The notes under the pieces are model-generated. The model worked only from the letters and a program-made list of their open reading frames with translations, searched no databases and was not told where the DNA came from. The position numbers were made by a program, and so were the translations under genes. A DNA stretch of 64,000 nt from an uncultured Gammaproteobacteria bacterium (GTDB lineage: Bacteria > Pseudomonadota > Gammaproteobacteria > GCA-001735895): assembly GCA_913061315.1 (NCBI GenBank), contig CAJXUC010000005.1, positions 42,485-106,484 on the forward strand, read 5' to 3'. This document shows, in pieces, positions 16,867-25,604 of this stretch (the first letter of the stretch is position 1; each line of letters begins with the position of its first letter).

Positions 16867-17604
16867 TTATGAAAAAGCCCTCGCTAATATCAATAGACCG
16901 ACCACAACAAGTATTGAAGCAACCATTTTTTTAAGGAATTTAATGGGTAATACATGAACGAACTTGGCCCCTAGCATTGCGCCAAAGCCTAGAAATAGTG
17001 CTAGTGATAAACCAAGACTAAAATCGACTTCTGAGTGAGCCATATTACTAATTGTTGCCGTTAATGAGATTGGCACCTGTACCGCTTGCGACAAACCAAT
17101 GGCTGTCAGAATAGGAGTTTTTCGCCATAATAAAATAGGAATTAATAATAATGGCCCGCCTGTTCCGGTTAGGGCTGATCCGATGCCAGTGATAAATCCG
17201 ATTGAAATTAATTCAACATTATCTGAGGGGGGCTCGGTATGCAGATGTCGGCCAGTACGCAAAAGCGCGTCAAGGCCCGATGCTAAAATTAGAAAGCCGA
17301 TGGCTACTCCTAACCAATAGGAAGGTAAAAAAGGCAATGCATAACCCCCAAAATAAGCACCTGGCAATGCCCCCAAACATATTTTTATTGCCAAAGGCCA
17401 GTTTATAGTGCCTTGCTTTGCATACATAATGGCGCCGATCAAGCCTGTAAATATGTAACCCACCATGCAGGCAGGAATGGCAACATGTAAAGGCACTGAG
17501 CTGAAATAATTGAGCGAGGGTACTAACAAAACGCCGCCTATACCGACCCCTCCGATAAGGACACCAACAACAAAAACGACAGTAACAAGAATGGGAGAAA
17601 ACAA
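16867..17604 (-). CDS. TauE/SafE-family anion (sulfite) exporter
   Basis: Integral membrane protein of 245 residues with about eight helices in two similar halves; the family signature is seen in GVLIGGVGIGGVLLVPSL and GIGSALTGTGGPLLLIPILL. Family members export sulfite or sulfoacetate. Next to an MSA monooxygenase that releases sulfite inside the cell, sulfite export is the natural role. The reading frame has no ATG near its beginning; TTG at 17602-17604 is the best start I can find. It is divergent from the LysR gene and upstream of the PanB-msm genes on the same strand. Confidence 0.87.
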   Translation of the reverse strand: MFSPILVTVVFVVGVLIGGVGIGGVLLVPSLNYFSSVPLHVAIPACMVGYIFTGLIGAIMYAKQGTINWPLAIKICLGALPGAYFGGYALPFLPSYWLGVAIGFLILASGLDALLRTGRHLHTEPPSDNVELISIGFITGIGSALTGTGGPLLLIPILLWRKTPILTAIGLSQAVQVPISLTATISNMAHSEVDFSLGLSLALFLGFGAMLGAKFVHVLPIKFLKKMVASILVVVGLLILARAFS

Positions 17605-17767
17605 ATTTAATGGCTCATTTTGGCAGTGTGTGAAAATTTGAATTGTTTATTAATTTCGTCAGATCATAAACTAGCTGACCCATGAATAATAATTTCTTTT
17701 CATCCATTACTAGTGATATCGTAATGTGCAGTACAGTTTTTTATCACAATAACGAATCGGAAATAAT

Positions 17768-18676
17768 ATGTTCCTCAGGCAATTTCAGTATCTGGTCGCA
17801 CTTGAACAAGAGGGACATTTCGGTCGAGCTGCTGAAAAATGTCATGTATCACAACCCAGTTTATCAAGCGCCCTGAAAAGCTTAGAGGGAGAGCTTGGCA
17901 TTCCTATTATATTGCGCCAGCAGAAATTTCAAGGCTTTACCGAAGAAGGAAAGAGAGTCGTGAGCTGGGCAAAAAGGCTTTTAGCCGATCGATCTGCTAT
18001 GCTTGAAGAGCTTGCAATAATGAAGAACAGCCTACACGGTCGGCTTCGGATAGGCGCGATTCCTATGAGTTCACCTCTATTCCCTATGCTCAGCCAGCTA
18101 TTTCAAAAGCACTATCCTTCAGTTCAGCTAGACATTCAGTTCATGAGTCTTGACCAAGTGGTTAAAGGCTTAACCAATTTTGAAATTGACATTGGTGTAA
18201 CTTATTTAAATGACCCCTTATTAGAGAAGTTCATCACAATGGCGCTATTTGAAGAACCTCTTTATTTGTTGTTACCAGACAACGACTGGCTCGGTGACCA
18301 ACCTTCAATCACATGGAAAGAGGCAGCTACTTTACCGATGAGTCTATTGTCTAAATCAATGCGTGAAAGACGGATAATGGACGAGGCATTTGAAAGTGTT
18401 GGCTGTGAACCGATGCCAAAACTGGAATCAAATTCCATATTTCAATTGGCTTTCCATGCAATGGCAGGAGACTTGGCGACAATCGTGCCAAGACGTTTTG
18501 CACATTTACCCAACACACGCCAAAAATTATTAACCGAACCCAGTGTCTCTCAGGTACTGGGGTTAGTTTGGGTACATGGAGACCCCGTATTACCGATGAC
18601 CAATGCAGCCACTAAGTTAATTCGAGAAGCGCTAGATTCAGGCGCATTAGAAAAAATCAGTTTTCTGGGAGAATAA
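17768..18676 (+). CDS. LysR-type transcriptional regulator
   Basis: A 302-residue LysR-family regulator. The N-terminal winged helix-turn-helix (FLRQFQYLVALEQEGHFGR, then CHVSQPSLSSALKSLEGELG) binds DNA; residues from about 88 form the two-lobed effector domain (LRIGAIPMSSPLFPMLSQLF onward). It is divergent from tauE across a 163-bp gap, the usual arrangement for a regulator and its target. The likely targets are tauE and the PanB-msm operon, and the effector may be sulfite or methanesulfonate; both are inferences. GGAAATAAT precedes the ATG. Confidence 0.88.
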   Translation: MFLRQFQYLVALEQEGHFGRAAEKCHVSQPSLSSALKSLEGELGIPIILRQQKFQGFTEEGKRVVSWAKRLLADRSAMLEELAIMKNSLHGRLRIGAIPMSSPLFPMLSQLFQKHYPSVQLDIQFMSLDQVVKGLTNFEIDIGVTYLNDPLLEKFITMALFEEPLYLLLPDNDWLGDQPSITWKEAATLPMSLLSKSMRERRIMDEAFESVGCEPMPKLESNSIFQLAFHAMAGDLATIVPRRFAHLPNTRQKLLTEPSVSQVLGLVWVHGDPVLPMTNAATKLIREALDSGALEKISFLGE

Positions 18677-18747
18677 ACCTTCAAAAAATAAAGCTAAACC
18701 ACGGTTTAACTAACCACAGAAAATTCAATGCTAGCACTTTAAAAAAA

Positions 18748-18781
18748 AGCCATAATCACAGGCGATTTGGCTCTCTTTTTT
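18748..18781. terminator. bidirectional terminator between lysR and the carboxymuconolactone decarboxylase-like gene
   Basis: AGCC and GGCT, with inner AATC/GATT, form an imperfect hairpin at 18748-18772. It is flanked by eight A on the left (T-run for the minus strand) and six T on the right, so it could end both converging transcripts. The stop codon of the minus-strand gene overlaps the T-run. Confidence 0.6.
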
Positions 18782-19160
18782 ATAACTGGCCATCTTCTTC
18801 TAGTACTTTTCTAGCGACTCTAAAACATTCCAGAGATTGGGGTACGCCACAATAAATCGCAACGACATGAATAGTTGCGCGAATTTGTTCTTTAGTTACT
18901 CCATTTTTAATCGCGCCTCGACAATGAATTTCCCACTCACTCATTTTCCCTAGTGCACCGATCATGGCTAGATTCATTAAAGAACGAGTCTTTGCATCAA
19001 TCGACTCATCACCCCAGCCAAAGCCCCAACACCACTCGGTCATCGCTTCTTGAAAGGGTCGCGTGAAATCATCAGCAGCAGCTAAATTTTTCTCAACATA
19101 TTCGGCACCCAGAGTGGCCTTCCGCTTTTCTAGTCCAACTTGAAATCTTTCTTTACTCAT
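18780..19160 (-). CDS. carboxymuconolactone decarboxylase family protein (PcaC-like)
   Basis: A 126-residue all-helical protein of the CMD/AhpD family. The core KTRSLMNLAMIGALGKMSEWEIH followed by AIKNGVTKEQIRATIHVVAIYCGVP (quoted here in part) is typical of 4-carboxymuconolactone decarboxylase and not of AhpD, whose CxxC pair is absent. No other protocatechuate-pathway gene is nearby, so the substrate may differ. AAGGGG lies 6 bases before ATG. It appears monocistronic. Confidence 0.82.
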   Translation of the reverse strand: MSKERFQVGLEKRKATLGAEYVEKNLAAADDFTRPFQEAMTEWCWGFGWGDESIDAKTRSLMNLAMIGALGKMSEWEIHCRGAIKNGVTKEQIRATIHVVAIYCGVPQSLECFRVARKVLEEDGQL

Positions 19161-19425
19161 TGTAATCCCCTTAGTTTAAAATTTATCGCACCCAAGCACC
19201 AATAGGCCAACCATAATAAACGAACTTTACTTTTTCTCTGCGCTGCAGCCAAAAGTGAATTTTAGTCCCTATACTGTGTGATTTAGCTGGATAATTTAAT
19301 GCTGCACCCAGGTAGTTTTTTGAAAATTGTCTTGTATGTTACACCGTCAGTCAACTGGTCGTAAAACAATTCAACTGGCTCAAGGCCACTACCTTTTGTT
19401 AATCACAAACGTTATGATCTTGTTC

Positions 19426-19896
19426 ATGTCGGAAAAAAAACATTTGCTCATCGTTGCCCATAACCCCTCTCCTAACACCCAGAAATTGGTCGATGCATCC
19501 ATACTTGGCGCCAATCACTCTGATATTAAAGGCGTTGAGACTAAATACATTGCACCCTTACAGGCAACTCCATGTGACGTCCTTTGGGCTGATGCGATCA
19601 TTCTTGGTACTACCGAAAATTTTGGCTATATGAGTGGTGCCTTGAAAGATTTTTTCGACCGTATTTATTACCCCTGCCTTGAAAAAACAGAGGCCCTACC
19701 CTATGCGTTGTATATTCGTGCAGGCTTGGATGGCACTGGGACGAAAATTGCTATTGGAAAGATAACTACAGGTCTATGCTGGAAAGCAGTACAGGAACCT
19801 ATAATTCTTCAAGGAGAGTACACTATAGAATTTGAAAATCAATGCGAAGAACTTGGTATGCTGATGGCGGCCAGCCTTGAATCCGGTATCATTTAG
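19426..19896 (+). CDS. flavodoxin-fold NAD(P)H-dependent oxidoreductase
   Basis: A 156-residue flavodoxin-like protein: LLIVAHNPSPNTQKLVDA is the phosphate-binding strand-loop, ILGTTENFGYMSGALKDFFD the 90s-loop that cradles FMN, and AGLDGTG the third loop. It probably reduces a small substrate or quinone with NAD(P)H. I chose ATG 19426 (MSEKKHLL); ATG 19414 is possible and the longer frame from 19327 lacks support. No good ribosome site is seen. It is followed after 13 bases by an SDR gene, so the two likely form an operon. Confidence 0.78.
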   Translation: MSEKKHLLIVAHNPSPNTQKLVDASILGANHSDIKGVETKYIAPLQATPCDVLWADAIILGTTENFGYMSGALKDFFDRIYYPCLEKTEALPYALYIRAGLDGTGTKIAIGKITTGLCWKAVQEPIILQGEYTIEFENQCEELGMLMAASLESGII

Positions 19897-19909
19897 AGAA
19901 ACGTTCACT

Positions 19910-20614
19910 ATGACAAATTTTACTAATAAAAAAGCCATCGTCTTCGGCGGCACCTCTGGTATTGGACTAGAAATAGCCAAATTACTGATGCAATTGGGGG
20001 CAAAGGTTATTACAGTTAGTCGGCGTGGCCCACAGAGCGATGCCAACAATGGCATGCAAAATGAAATGGCTGATGTTCTCGATAGAACCGCTTTAAAGGC
20101 TATTTTTGAGCACCACTCTGGGTTTGATTTTTTAGTCAATGCAGCCACGGGTGGATCACGCGCTATTGGCCCTTTCTTAGAAATGGATATGGATGGTTTT
20201 CAAGGTTCATTCGCAAAACTATGGGGGTATCTAAATACCGTTCAACTTGGCGCGCCACACATGTCGCAGAATGGTGCGATTGTTTTGCTTAGTGGTTATC
20301 CTGCTAGAAAAGCAAAGTTAGGCTCTATCGCCATTGGTACTGTAGGCAATGCAGTCGAAGGCTTTGTTAAACTCGTTGCCAGTGAAATTAAGCCCTTACG
20401 CATTAATGCGGTTTGCCCTGGTTTGATCGACACACCCATGTTTACCCAACAAGGTAAAGCACGCGAAGATTTTTTGTCAAACGGCACTGAACAAAACCTC
20501 ATAGCGCGAGCAGGTCAACCTGAAGAAGTTGCCTCAGCAGCTATATTTTTACTCCAGAATCAATTCGTTACTGGTACGATTGTTGATGTCGATGGTGGTG
20601 CAATATCAGCCTAA
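19910..20614 (+). CDS. SDR-fold protein lacking the usual YxxxK
   Basis: A 234-residue short-chain dehydrogenase/reductase-fold protein. The NAD(P) motif is VFGGTSGIGLE and the NAG equivalent LVNAATGG. The C-terminal part VNAVCPGLIDTPMF (here INAVCPGLIDTPMF) is typical. Where canonical enzymes have Tyr-x3-Lys, the sequence reads GSIAIGTVGNAVEGFVK, so both catalytic residues seem missing. The start is ATG 19910; the frame from TTG 19877 overlaps the upstream gene. It may have a changed mechanism or be non-catalytic. Confidence 0.82.
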   Translation: MTNFTNKKAIVFGGTSGIGLEIAKLLMQLGAKVITVSRRGPQSDANNGMQNEMADVLDRTALKAIFEHHSGFDFLVNAATGGSRAIGPFLEMDMDGFQGSFAKLWGYLNTVQLGAPHMSQNGAIVLLSGYPARKAKLGSIAIGTVGNAVEGFVKLVASEIKPLRINAVCPGLIDTPMFTQQGKAREDFLSNGTEQNLIARAGQPEEVASAAIFLLQNQFVTGTIVDVDGGAISA

Positions 20615-20653
20615 TCAATACTGGCCTGATTTGAATTTGGTCTTCTTAGCGAG

Positions 20654-21232
20654 TCAGTGGTTATAATCTATTTCAACACAAACGAAAGGCCCACCCGTCA
20701 TGAGCCACTGGCCTGGCTTGGCAACTTCAGTTTGAAATAAATGTTTACCTGCTAACTTTATAGCGTATGAATCAGGTGTTATAACAGTAATTTCGCTGTC
20801 GACCGCATAGATTAACAACAGGCTCGTGCAGGAAGATAAGTACTGGTCTTCAGTGCCATCTGACGTTGTTACTTTTGAACGACACTTATGTTGTCGAGTC
20901 ATCACGTTAAAGTCTAGAATATCACCATCATGCAATTTAGCATTGGTTCGCCACCCACCATCAAAATGTGCCAAATCAAATCTTTGATTTAGTACGTCTT
21001 TCTGTCCACTGTTATGGTTTAACGTTAGACCATAACCCTCAATTAAAATAAGCGTTCGATCATATCGTTCAAAATCAGAAAAATCACCATCCGTAGTGAC
21101 CGGTGCCATACTTAATCGCCAGTCAAAACCGTCTAAACTGGAACCACCAAACGCTAACTCTTGAGTACTACCCTGACCGTTTTTCCATGCAACGGAACGG
21201 TATTGCTTAGGTGATATGATATTAAACTGCAT
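20654..21232 (-). CDS. HutD/Ves family protein
   Basis: A 192-residue double-stranded beta-helix (bicupin) protein. The N-terminal YRSVAWKNGQGSTQELAFG and FDWRLSMAPVTTDGDFSDFE are the clear family signature, and the length equals that of E. coli Ves (about 191). HutD proteins accompany histidine-use genes and may control flux; Ves is cold-inducible. Neither hut genes nor a clear ribosome site is present here. It ends 39 bases from the converging SDR gene. Confidence 0.87.
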   Translation of the reverse strand: MQFNIISPKQYRSVAWKNGQGSTQELAFGGSSLDGFDWRLSMAPVTTDGDFSDFERYDRTLILIEGYGLTLNHNSGQKDVLNQRFDLAHFDGGWRTNAKLHDGDILDFNVMTRQHKCRSKVTTSDGTEDQYLSSCTSLLLIYAVDSEITVITPDSYAIKLAGKHLFQTEVAKPGQWLMTGGPFVCVEIDYNH

Positions 21233-21294
21233 TAGAGGACGACCTATTTAGGTTAGACTGCTGTAACTTTATCATACATGACAGGCTATAAAAG

Positions 21295-21675
21295 ATGAGC
21301 AATGAACCGAGAGGTGGTCTTACTATTCGAACGCTGGCAATGCCTGCAGACGCAAATCCATCAGGTGATATTTTTGGTGGTTGGGTCTTATCACAAATGG
21401 ATATAGCCGCCAGCATCTGCGCTGTAGATCGAGCTCAATGTCGCACTGTCACTGTGGCTTTAGACGCGATGAGTTTTATTAGCCCAGTAAAAATTGGCGA
21501 TGTCCTTAGCGTCCATACAGAACTCAGAAAGGTCGGTAATACGTCGATGGATATATATGTCGAAGCTTGGGCTAAACGCGGACGTCTTGGCGAGACGGAT
21601 AAAGTAACTGAGGCCATGTTTAAATTTGTTGCTGTTGACGAAGACGGTTTACCTACACCAGTACCATCACTTTAG
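21295..21675 (+). CDS. acyl-CoA thioesterase, YciA/hotdog family
   Basis: A 126-residue hotdog-fold thioesterase hydrolysing acyl-CoAs. Family landmarks are the catalytic-Asp segment NPSGDIFGGWVLSQMD and the strand RTVTVALDAMSFISPVKIGD (shown up to 20 residues). The order and spacing match YciA, which acts on a wide range of acyl chains. Its stop codon overlaps the stop of the converging glcF by two bases. It is divergent from hutD across about 60 bases. Confidence 0.88.
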   Translation: MSNEPRGGLTIRTLAMPADANPSGDIFGGWVLSQMDIAASICAVDRAQCRTVTVALDAMSFISPVKIGDVLSVHTELRKVGNTSMDIYVEAWAKRGRLGETDKVTEAMFKFVAVDEDGLPTPVPSL

Positions 21676-22910
21676 AGCACATCATTTACCAGCTCGATCC
21701 AATGAACCACTGGTACCGAGGCACCCTGTCCTATCTGTAACTGACAGCCAATATTCGCCGTGGCAATTACTTCTGGGGAATCAACCGTTAATGCTGATTG
21801 CTTATTTTTCTGCAACTGCTTTGATATTTCAGGTTGTAAAATCGAATAGGTTCCTGCAGAGCCACAGCATAAATGTGAGTCAGCAACCTGACAGACTTGA
21901 TAACCCGCGCTCGTTAAAATTTTCTCTACAACATTCCTCAGGCCAAGTGCATGCTGCATAGAACACGGTGAGTGAAAGGCGACTCGCTTTGGGATAACAG
22001 TGGGTTGATTTATAGACCGATCAATAGTAAATTTTTGATTGTCCATTTCCTTAGCGACAAGCTCACTTAAGTCGAGCGCAAGCTCACTAATAGTTTGGCC
22101 TTTTTCCGCATAGTCAGCCTCATCTTTAAAAATATCACCATAATCTTTAATGCTCGCACCGCAGCCAGTCGCAGTAAAAATAATCGCTTCAACTCCTTTT
22201 CCAACCTCTGGCCACCAAACATCAATTAAGCGTCTGGCTTGCGCTTTACCTTGCTCTATTTGCGATGTGTGCATACCGACAGCACCACAACAATTATTCT
22301 GATCAACTTCAATGACACTCAAGCCTAAACGATGCAGTAATTGTTTTGCCGCAGCATTCGTATTAGGTGCTAAAGCAGGTTGAACGCAGCCCGATAGCAT
22401 CAGTACTTTCCGTTCATGCTGAACCATAACCTTGGCTATATTTGGCTTTTCCTGAGGAATAGATACACGTAATTTGTTAGGTAATAACCATCGACACTTT
22501 TGTGCTATTTGGATTGAAGACTTAAATATCCAACCCGAATTTAAAAACCAAGTAATACCCCATCGTAAACTACGCTGTGTGACAGATCGAGGTAAATCAT
22601 CTTCGATAGCTTCTCGTCCAATTTCTAGCAGTCGGCTATAATTAACACCGGATGGGCAAGTCGTTTCACAACTGCGGCACGTTAGACATCGATCAAGGTG
22701 AAGCTGCATCTCCCTATTGGCCGGAGCACCCTCAAAATATTGTTTCATCTGATAAATACGACCACGCGGACCGTCTAGCTCATCACCGAGTAATTGGTAG
22801 GTTGGGCAAGTTGCATTGCAAAAACCACAGTGCACACAACTTCGAAGAATAGACTCAATGGCTTCTGCTGATTTTCCTTCTTTAAATCGTTGAGTTAAGT
22901 TTGTTTGCAT
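21672..22910 (-). CDS. glcF: glycolate oxidase iron-sulfur subunit
   Basis: Fe-S subunit (412 residues) of the membrane-associated glycolate oxidase, passing electrons from the flavin subunits to the respiratory chain. Two [4Fe-4S] binding runs are seen near the N-terminus (CVHCGFCNATCP and CLTCRSCETTCP), and two CCG domains follow (NNCCGAVGMH, LCCGSAGTY). The length matches E. coli GlcF (407). It starts 2 bases after glcE stops, in the order glcD-glcE-glcF. Confidence 0.95.
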   Translation of the reverse strand: MQTNLTQRFKEGKSAEAIESILRSCVHCGFCNATCPTYQLLGDELDGPRGRIYQMKQYFEGAPANREMQLHLDRCLTCRSCETTCPSGVNYSRLLEIGREAIEDDLPRSVTQRSLRWGITWFLNSGWIFKSSIQIAQKCRWLLPNKLRVSIPQEKPNIAKVMVQHERKVLMLSGCVQPALAPNTNAAAKQLLHRLGLSVIEVDQNNCCGAVGMHTSQIEQGKAQARRLIDVWWPEVGKGVEAIIFTATGCGASIKDYGDIFKDEADYAEKGQTISELALDLSELVAKEMDNQKFTIDRSINQPTVIPKRVAFHSPCSMQHALGLRNVVEKILTSAGYQVCQVADSHLCCGSAGTYSILQPEISKQLQKNKQSALTVDSPEVIATANIGCQLQIGQGASVPVVHWIELVNDVL

Positions 22911-22912
22911 TG

Positions 22913-24010
22913 TTAAAGTCCAGCGTACATTCGACCAGGGTTAAATATACCGGCTGGGTCAAAGCTTGATTTAAGATTTCGATGCAGTGCTAAAATACCA
23001 TCCGTAGGACGATGGAATATCTCAGCATGACCGTCATATCCTTGATAAGCACAGACAGTACCTCGGTGAGACTCTACTTGCTGCCTTAACTGGCCAAGAT
23101 TTTCTTGTGGTGTTTCTATCCACCGCTGCGCACCACCCCATTCGATCAACTGCGGTTCAGCTGGTAAAAAATTAACCTCAACACTCGGCACCGACACCCT
23201 AGCAAGCGATTTAACTGGGCCAAAAAACGGATGTGTCTGCTCTTTTAATTTAGACCAAGTGTCATCGTTATCTATTTTATTATCTCCACCCAAATCTTCA
23301 CAAGCACTATAAAGTCCTTGTTGGCTGCCAGAAAGCCTTATTTTAGTTCTACCCTGATACCAAACTGATGCTGATATTGGATAAGGAAAACGTCTTTTTT
23401 GATTGATCCAATCAATGTGTGTTTGAGCATCTGCATGTTCAAAAGACAGCGTTGTTTCTGCCTCAAATTTTGGAATAACACGAATCGACACTTCAAGTAA
23501 AATACCTAAAGTACCTAATGCCCCTACCATCAAACGTGATACGTCAAATCCCGCAACATTCTTAATCACGCGACCACCAAAATTGACTATTTCACCTCGA
23601 CCATTAAGCAGTTTTACGCCCAAAATGAAATCACGGATAGCACCAGAGAATGCACGCCTTGGACCCGTTAAACCACTAGCAACTATACCACCTATGGTTG
23701 CTTCTTCGCCAAAGCAAGGCGGCTCAAATCCTAACATTTGTCCTTTTTCAGCCAACAACAGCTCTACGTCTTTTAGTTTACATCCTGCTCGTAAAGTAAT
23801 GACTAACTCAGCTGGGTCATAGTCAATAATGCCACTATGTCCACTTACATTAATCTCCAGTGCATTAACGACATGCCCGTAAAATGACTTAGTATTTCCA
23901 CCCGTGATTTTTACAGGTGTACCGTTTGCTGACACAGCCTCAATCTGAGACTGAAGGTCTTCTTCGAGATTAACCTGTGGGATGCTCACTTCTTGAATCT
24001 GAATGGCCAT
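22913..24010 (-). CDS. glcE: glycolate oxidase FAD-binding subunit
   Basis: FAD-binding subunit (365 residues) of glycolate oxidase. PCMH-type FAD segments are ITGGNTKSFYG, ATIGGIVASGLTGPRRAFSG and GRVIKNVAGFDVSRLMVGALG (parts), and the C-terminus ends FDPAGIFNPGRMY. Its ATG overlaps the glcD stop as TAATG, so the two are translationally coupled. It acts with GlcD and GlcF to turn glycolate into glyoxylate. Confidence 0.95.
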   Translation of the reverse strand: MAIQIQEVSIPQVNLEEDLQSQIEAVSANGTPVKITGGNTKSFYGHVVNALEINVSGHSGIIDYDPAELVITLRAGCKLKDVELLLAEKGQMLGFEPPCFGEEATIGGIVASGLTGPRRAFSGAIRDFILGVKLLNGRGEIVNFGGRVIKNVAGFDVSRLMVGALGTLGILLEVSIRVIPKFEAETTLSFEHADAQTHIDWINQKRRFPYPISASVWYQGRTKIRLSGSQQGLYSACEDLGGDNKIDNDDTWSKLKEQTHPFFGPVKSLARVSVPSVEVNFLPAEPQLIEWGGAQRWIETPQENLGQLRQQVESHRGTVCAYQGYDGHAEIFHRPTDGILALHRNLKSSFDPAGIFNPGRMYAGL

Positions 24011-25473
24011 TAGAATCGATCCAGTTCAGGATGTGGCAGTTCACCATTATGAACGTGCATCGCATTAAATTCGGCACAGCGTGCTAAAGTAGGAATTGCC
24101 TTACCGGGGTTCATGATATTGGTTGGATCAAAAGCGGATCGAATCGCATGGAATTGATGACGCTCTATATCACTGAACTGAACGCACATTTCGCCTAATT
24201 TTTCGACTCCAACTCCGTGCTCGCCTGTAATTGTGCCACCATGATGAATGCATAGCTGAAGAATTCTACTGCCTAACGCTTCCGTCTTTGCAAACGCGCC
24301 TTCATCGTTGGCATCATACAAGATTAACGGGTGCAGATTGCCATCACCCGCATGAAAAACGTTGGCTATGCGTAACTCATACTCTTCAGAGAGTCGGTTT
24401 ATTTCAGTTAAAACAGCACCCAGCGCCTTCCGCGGAATAGTGCCATCAATGCAATAATAATCAGGTGATAAGCGACCCACTGCAGGAAAAGCCGCTTTGC
24501 GTCCTGACCAAAACAAGTGTCGTTCAGCATCGTCCTTAGCCAAGCGAGTATCTATTGCACCACTATCTTTTAGTATGCGGTCTACTTTGCTTATTTGGGA
24601 CTCAACTTCCGCTTCGGTACCGTCTAGCTCACAGATTAAAATAGCCGCTGAATCGATAGGATAACCCGCATTGACAAAGGACTCTGCCGCTCTAATAGCG
24701 GGGTTGTCCATCATTTCTATACCCGCAGGAATGATACCGCCTGAAATAATGCTGGCAACACTGTTGCCCGCCTTCTCAACGTCATCAAATACCGCCAAAA
24801 TTACTCGTGCACATTGAGGAATTGGCAACAGTTTCAATATGACTTCAACTACAATACCAAGCATGCCCTCTGATCCAATTACCAGTGCAAGTAAATCATA
24901 TCCTTGCGACTGCAATGACTGTTGATCCAATACAAGTAATTCACCTGAGGCGGTCACAATTGTTACACTTAAGACATTATGCAACGTCAATCCATATTTA
25001 AGACAATGAACTCCACCCGCATTTTCAGCGACATTGCCCCCGATAGAACAAGCTATTTGAGATGAGGGGTCGGGCGCATAATAAAGACCAAGATGCTTTA
25101 CTGCCTCTGAAACCGCTAAATTACGTATGCCGGGTTCGACAGTAATACTTTGCGCATTATCATCAATGTTAAGAATTCTATTCATTTTAGATAAACTCAA
25201 AACAATACCCTCTGCATGAGGCAAGGCACCGCCTGACAGACTGGTACCAGCACCACGGCTCACAATGGGTATATTGCGATCAGCACAAATAATCACAATT
25301 TTTTGCACTTCTTCAATGGTCTTAGGCAAAACAACCATCAAAGGGGTTTGGCGGTAGGCGCTCAGCCCATCGCACTCATATGCGGCTAGTGAGGTAGACT
25401 GATCAACTACCGATTCATACTCAAGAAATGTGCGAAAAAGGCCCGCTAGCTGTTGTCGTGTTGAAGTTATCAT
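24010..25473 (-). CDS. glcD: glycolate oxidase catalytic flavoprotein subunit
   Basis: Catalytic FAD subunit of glycolate oxidase (also D-lactate-active in relatives), turning glycolate into glyoxylate. FAD-binding runs are VSRGAGTSLSGGALPHAEG, QIACSIGGNVAENAGG and VIGSEGMLGIV; the C-terminal domain has NVFHAGDGNLHPLI and TITGEHGVGVEK. ATG 25473 (MITSTRQQ) gives 487 residues, close to E. coli GlcD (499); the longer frame to TTG 25593 would run over the operator and lacks a ribosome site. It is divergent from the FCD-GntR gene across 131 bases. Confidence 0.94.
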   Translation of the reverse strand: MITSTRQQLAGLFRTFLEYESVVDQSTSLAAYECDGLSAYRQTPLMVVLPKTIEEVQKIVIICADRNIPIVSRGAGTSLSGGALPHAEGIVLSLSKMNRILNIDDNAQSITVEPGIRNLAVSEAVKHLGLYYAPDPSSQIACSIGGNVAENAGGVHCLKYGLTLHNVLSVTIVTASGELLVLDQQSLQSQGYDLLALVIGSEGMLGIVVEVILKLLPIPQCARVILAVFDDVEKAGNSVASIISGGIIPAGIEMMDNPAIRAAESFVNAGYPIDSAAILICELDGTEAEVESQISKVDRILKDSGAIDTRLAKDDAERHLFWSGRKAAFPAVGRLSPDYYCIDGTIPRKALGAVLTEINRLSEEYELRIANVFHAGDGNLHPLILYDANDEGAFAKTEALGSRILQLCIHHGGTITGEHGVGVEKLGEMCVQFSDIERHQFHAIRSAFDPTNIMNPGKAIPTLARCAEFNAMHVHNGELPHPELDRF

Positions 25474-25578
25474 TGCCTTTATCACCACCCTTGATTTGTC
25501 TGATATGATCCCAATTGACTCTAGTGCACCGCCTTGCCTTCTAAACAGGCGATTGCTAATATAACTTGAAGGTAATCG

Positions 25579-25595
25579 AATTGGACTGACCAATT
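25579..25595. promoter_or_regulatory. PdhR/GlcC-like operator before the GntR gene
   Basis: AATTGGACTGACCAATT matches the AATTGGTnnnACCAATT consensus of PdhR/GlcC-type regulators with one mismatch in the left arm. It ends 9 bases before the ATG of the FCD-GntR gene and lies in the glcD-glcC type divergent region, consistent with autoregulation and control of glcDEF. Confidence 0.65.
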
Positions 25596-25604
25596 TAACA
25601 AATT

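Noticed and set aside
24010..25593. Longer GlcD start at 25593
   Set aside because: The start would be TTG without a ribosome site and would overlap the operator at 25579-25595; ATG 25473 fits the family length.
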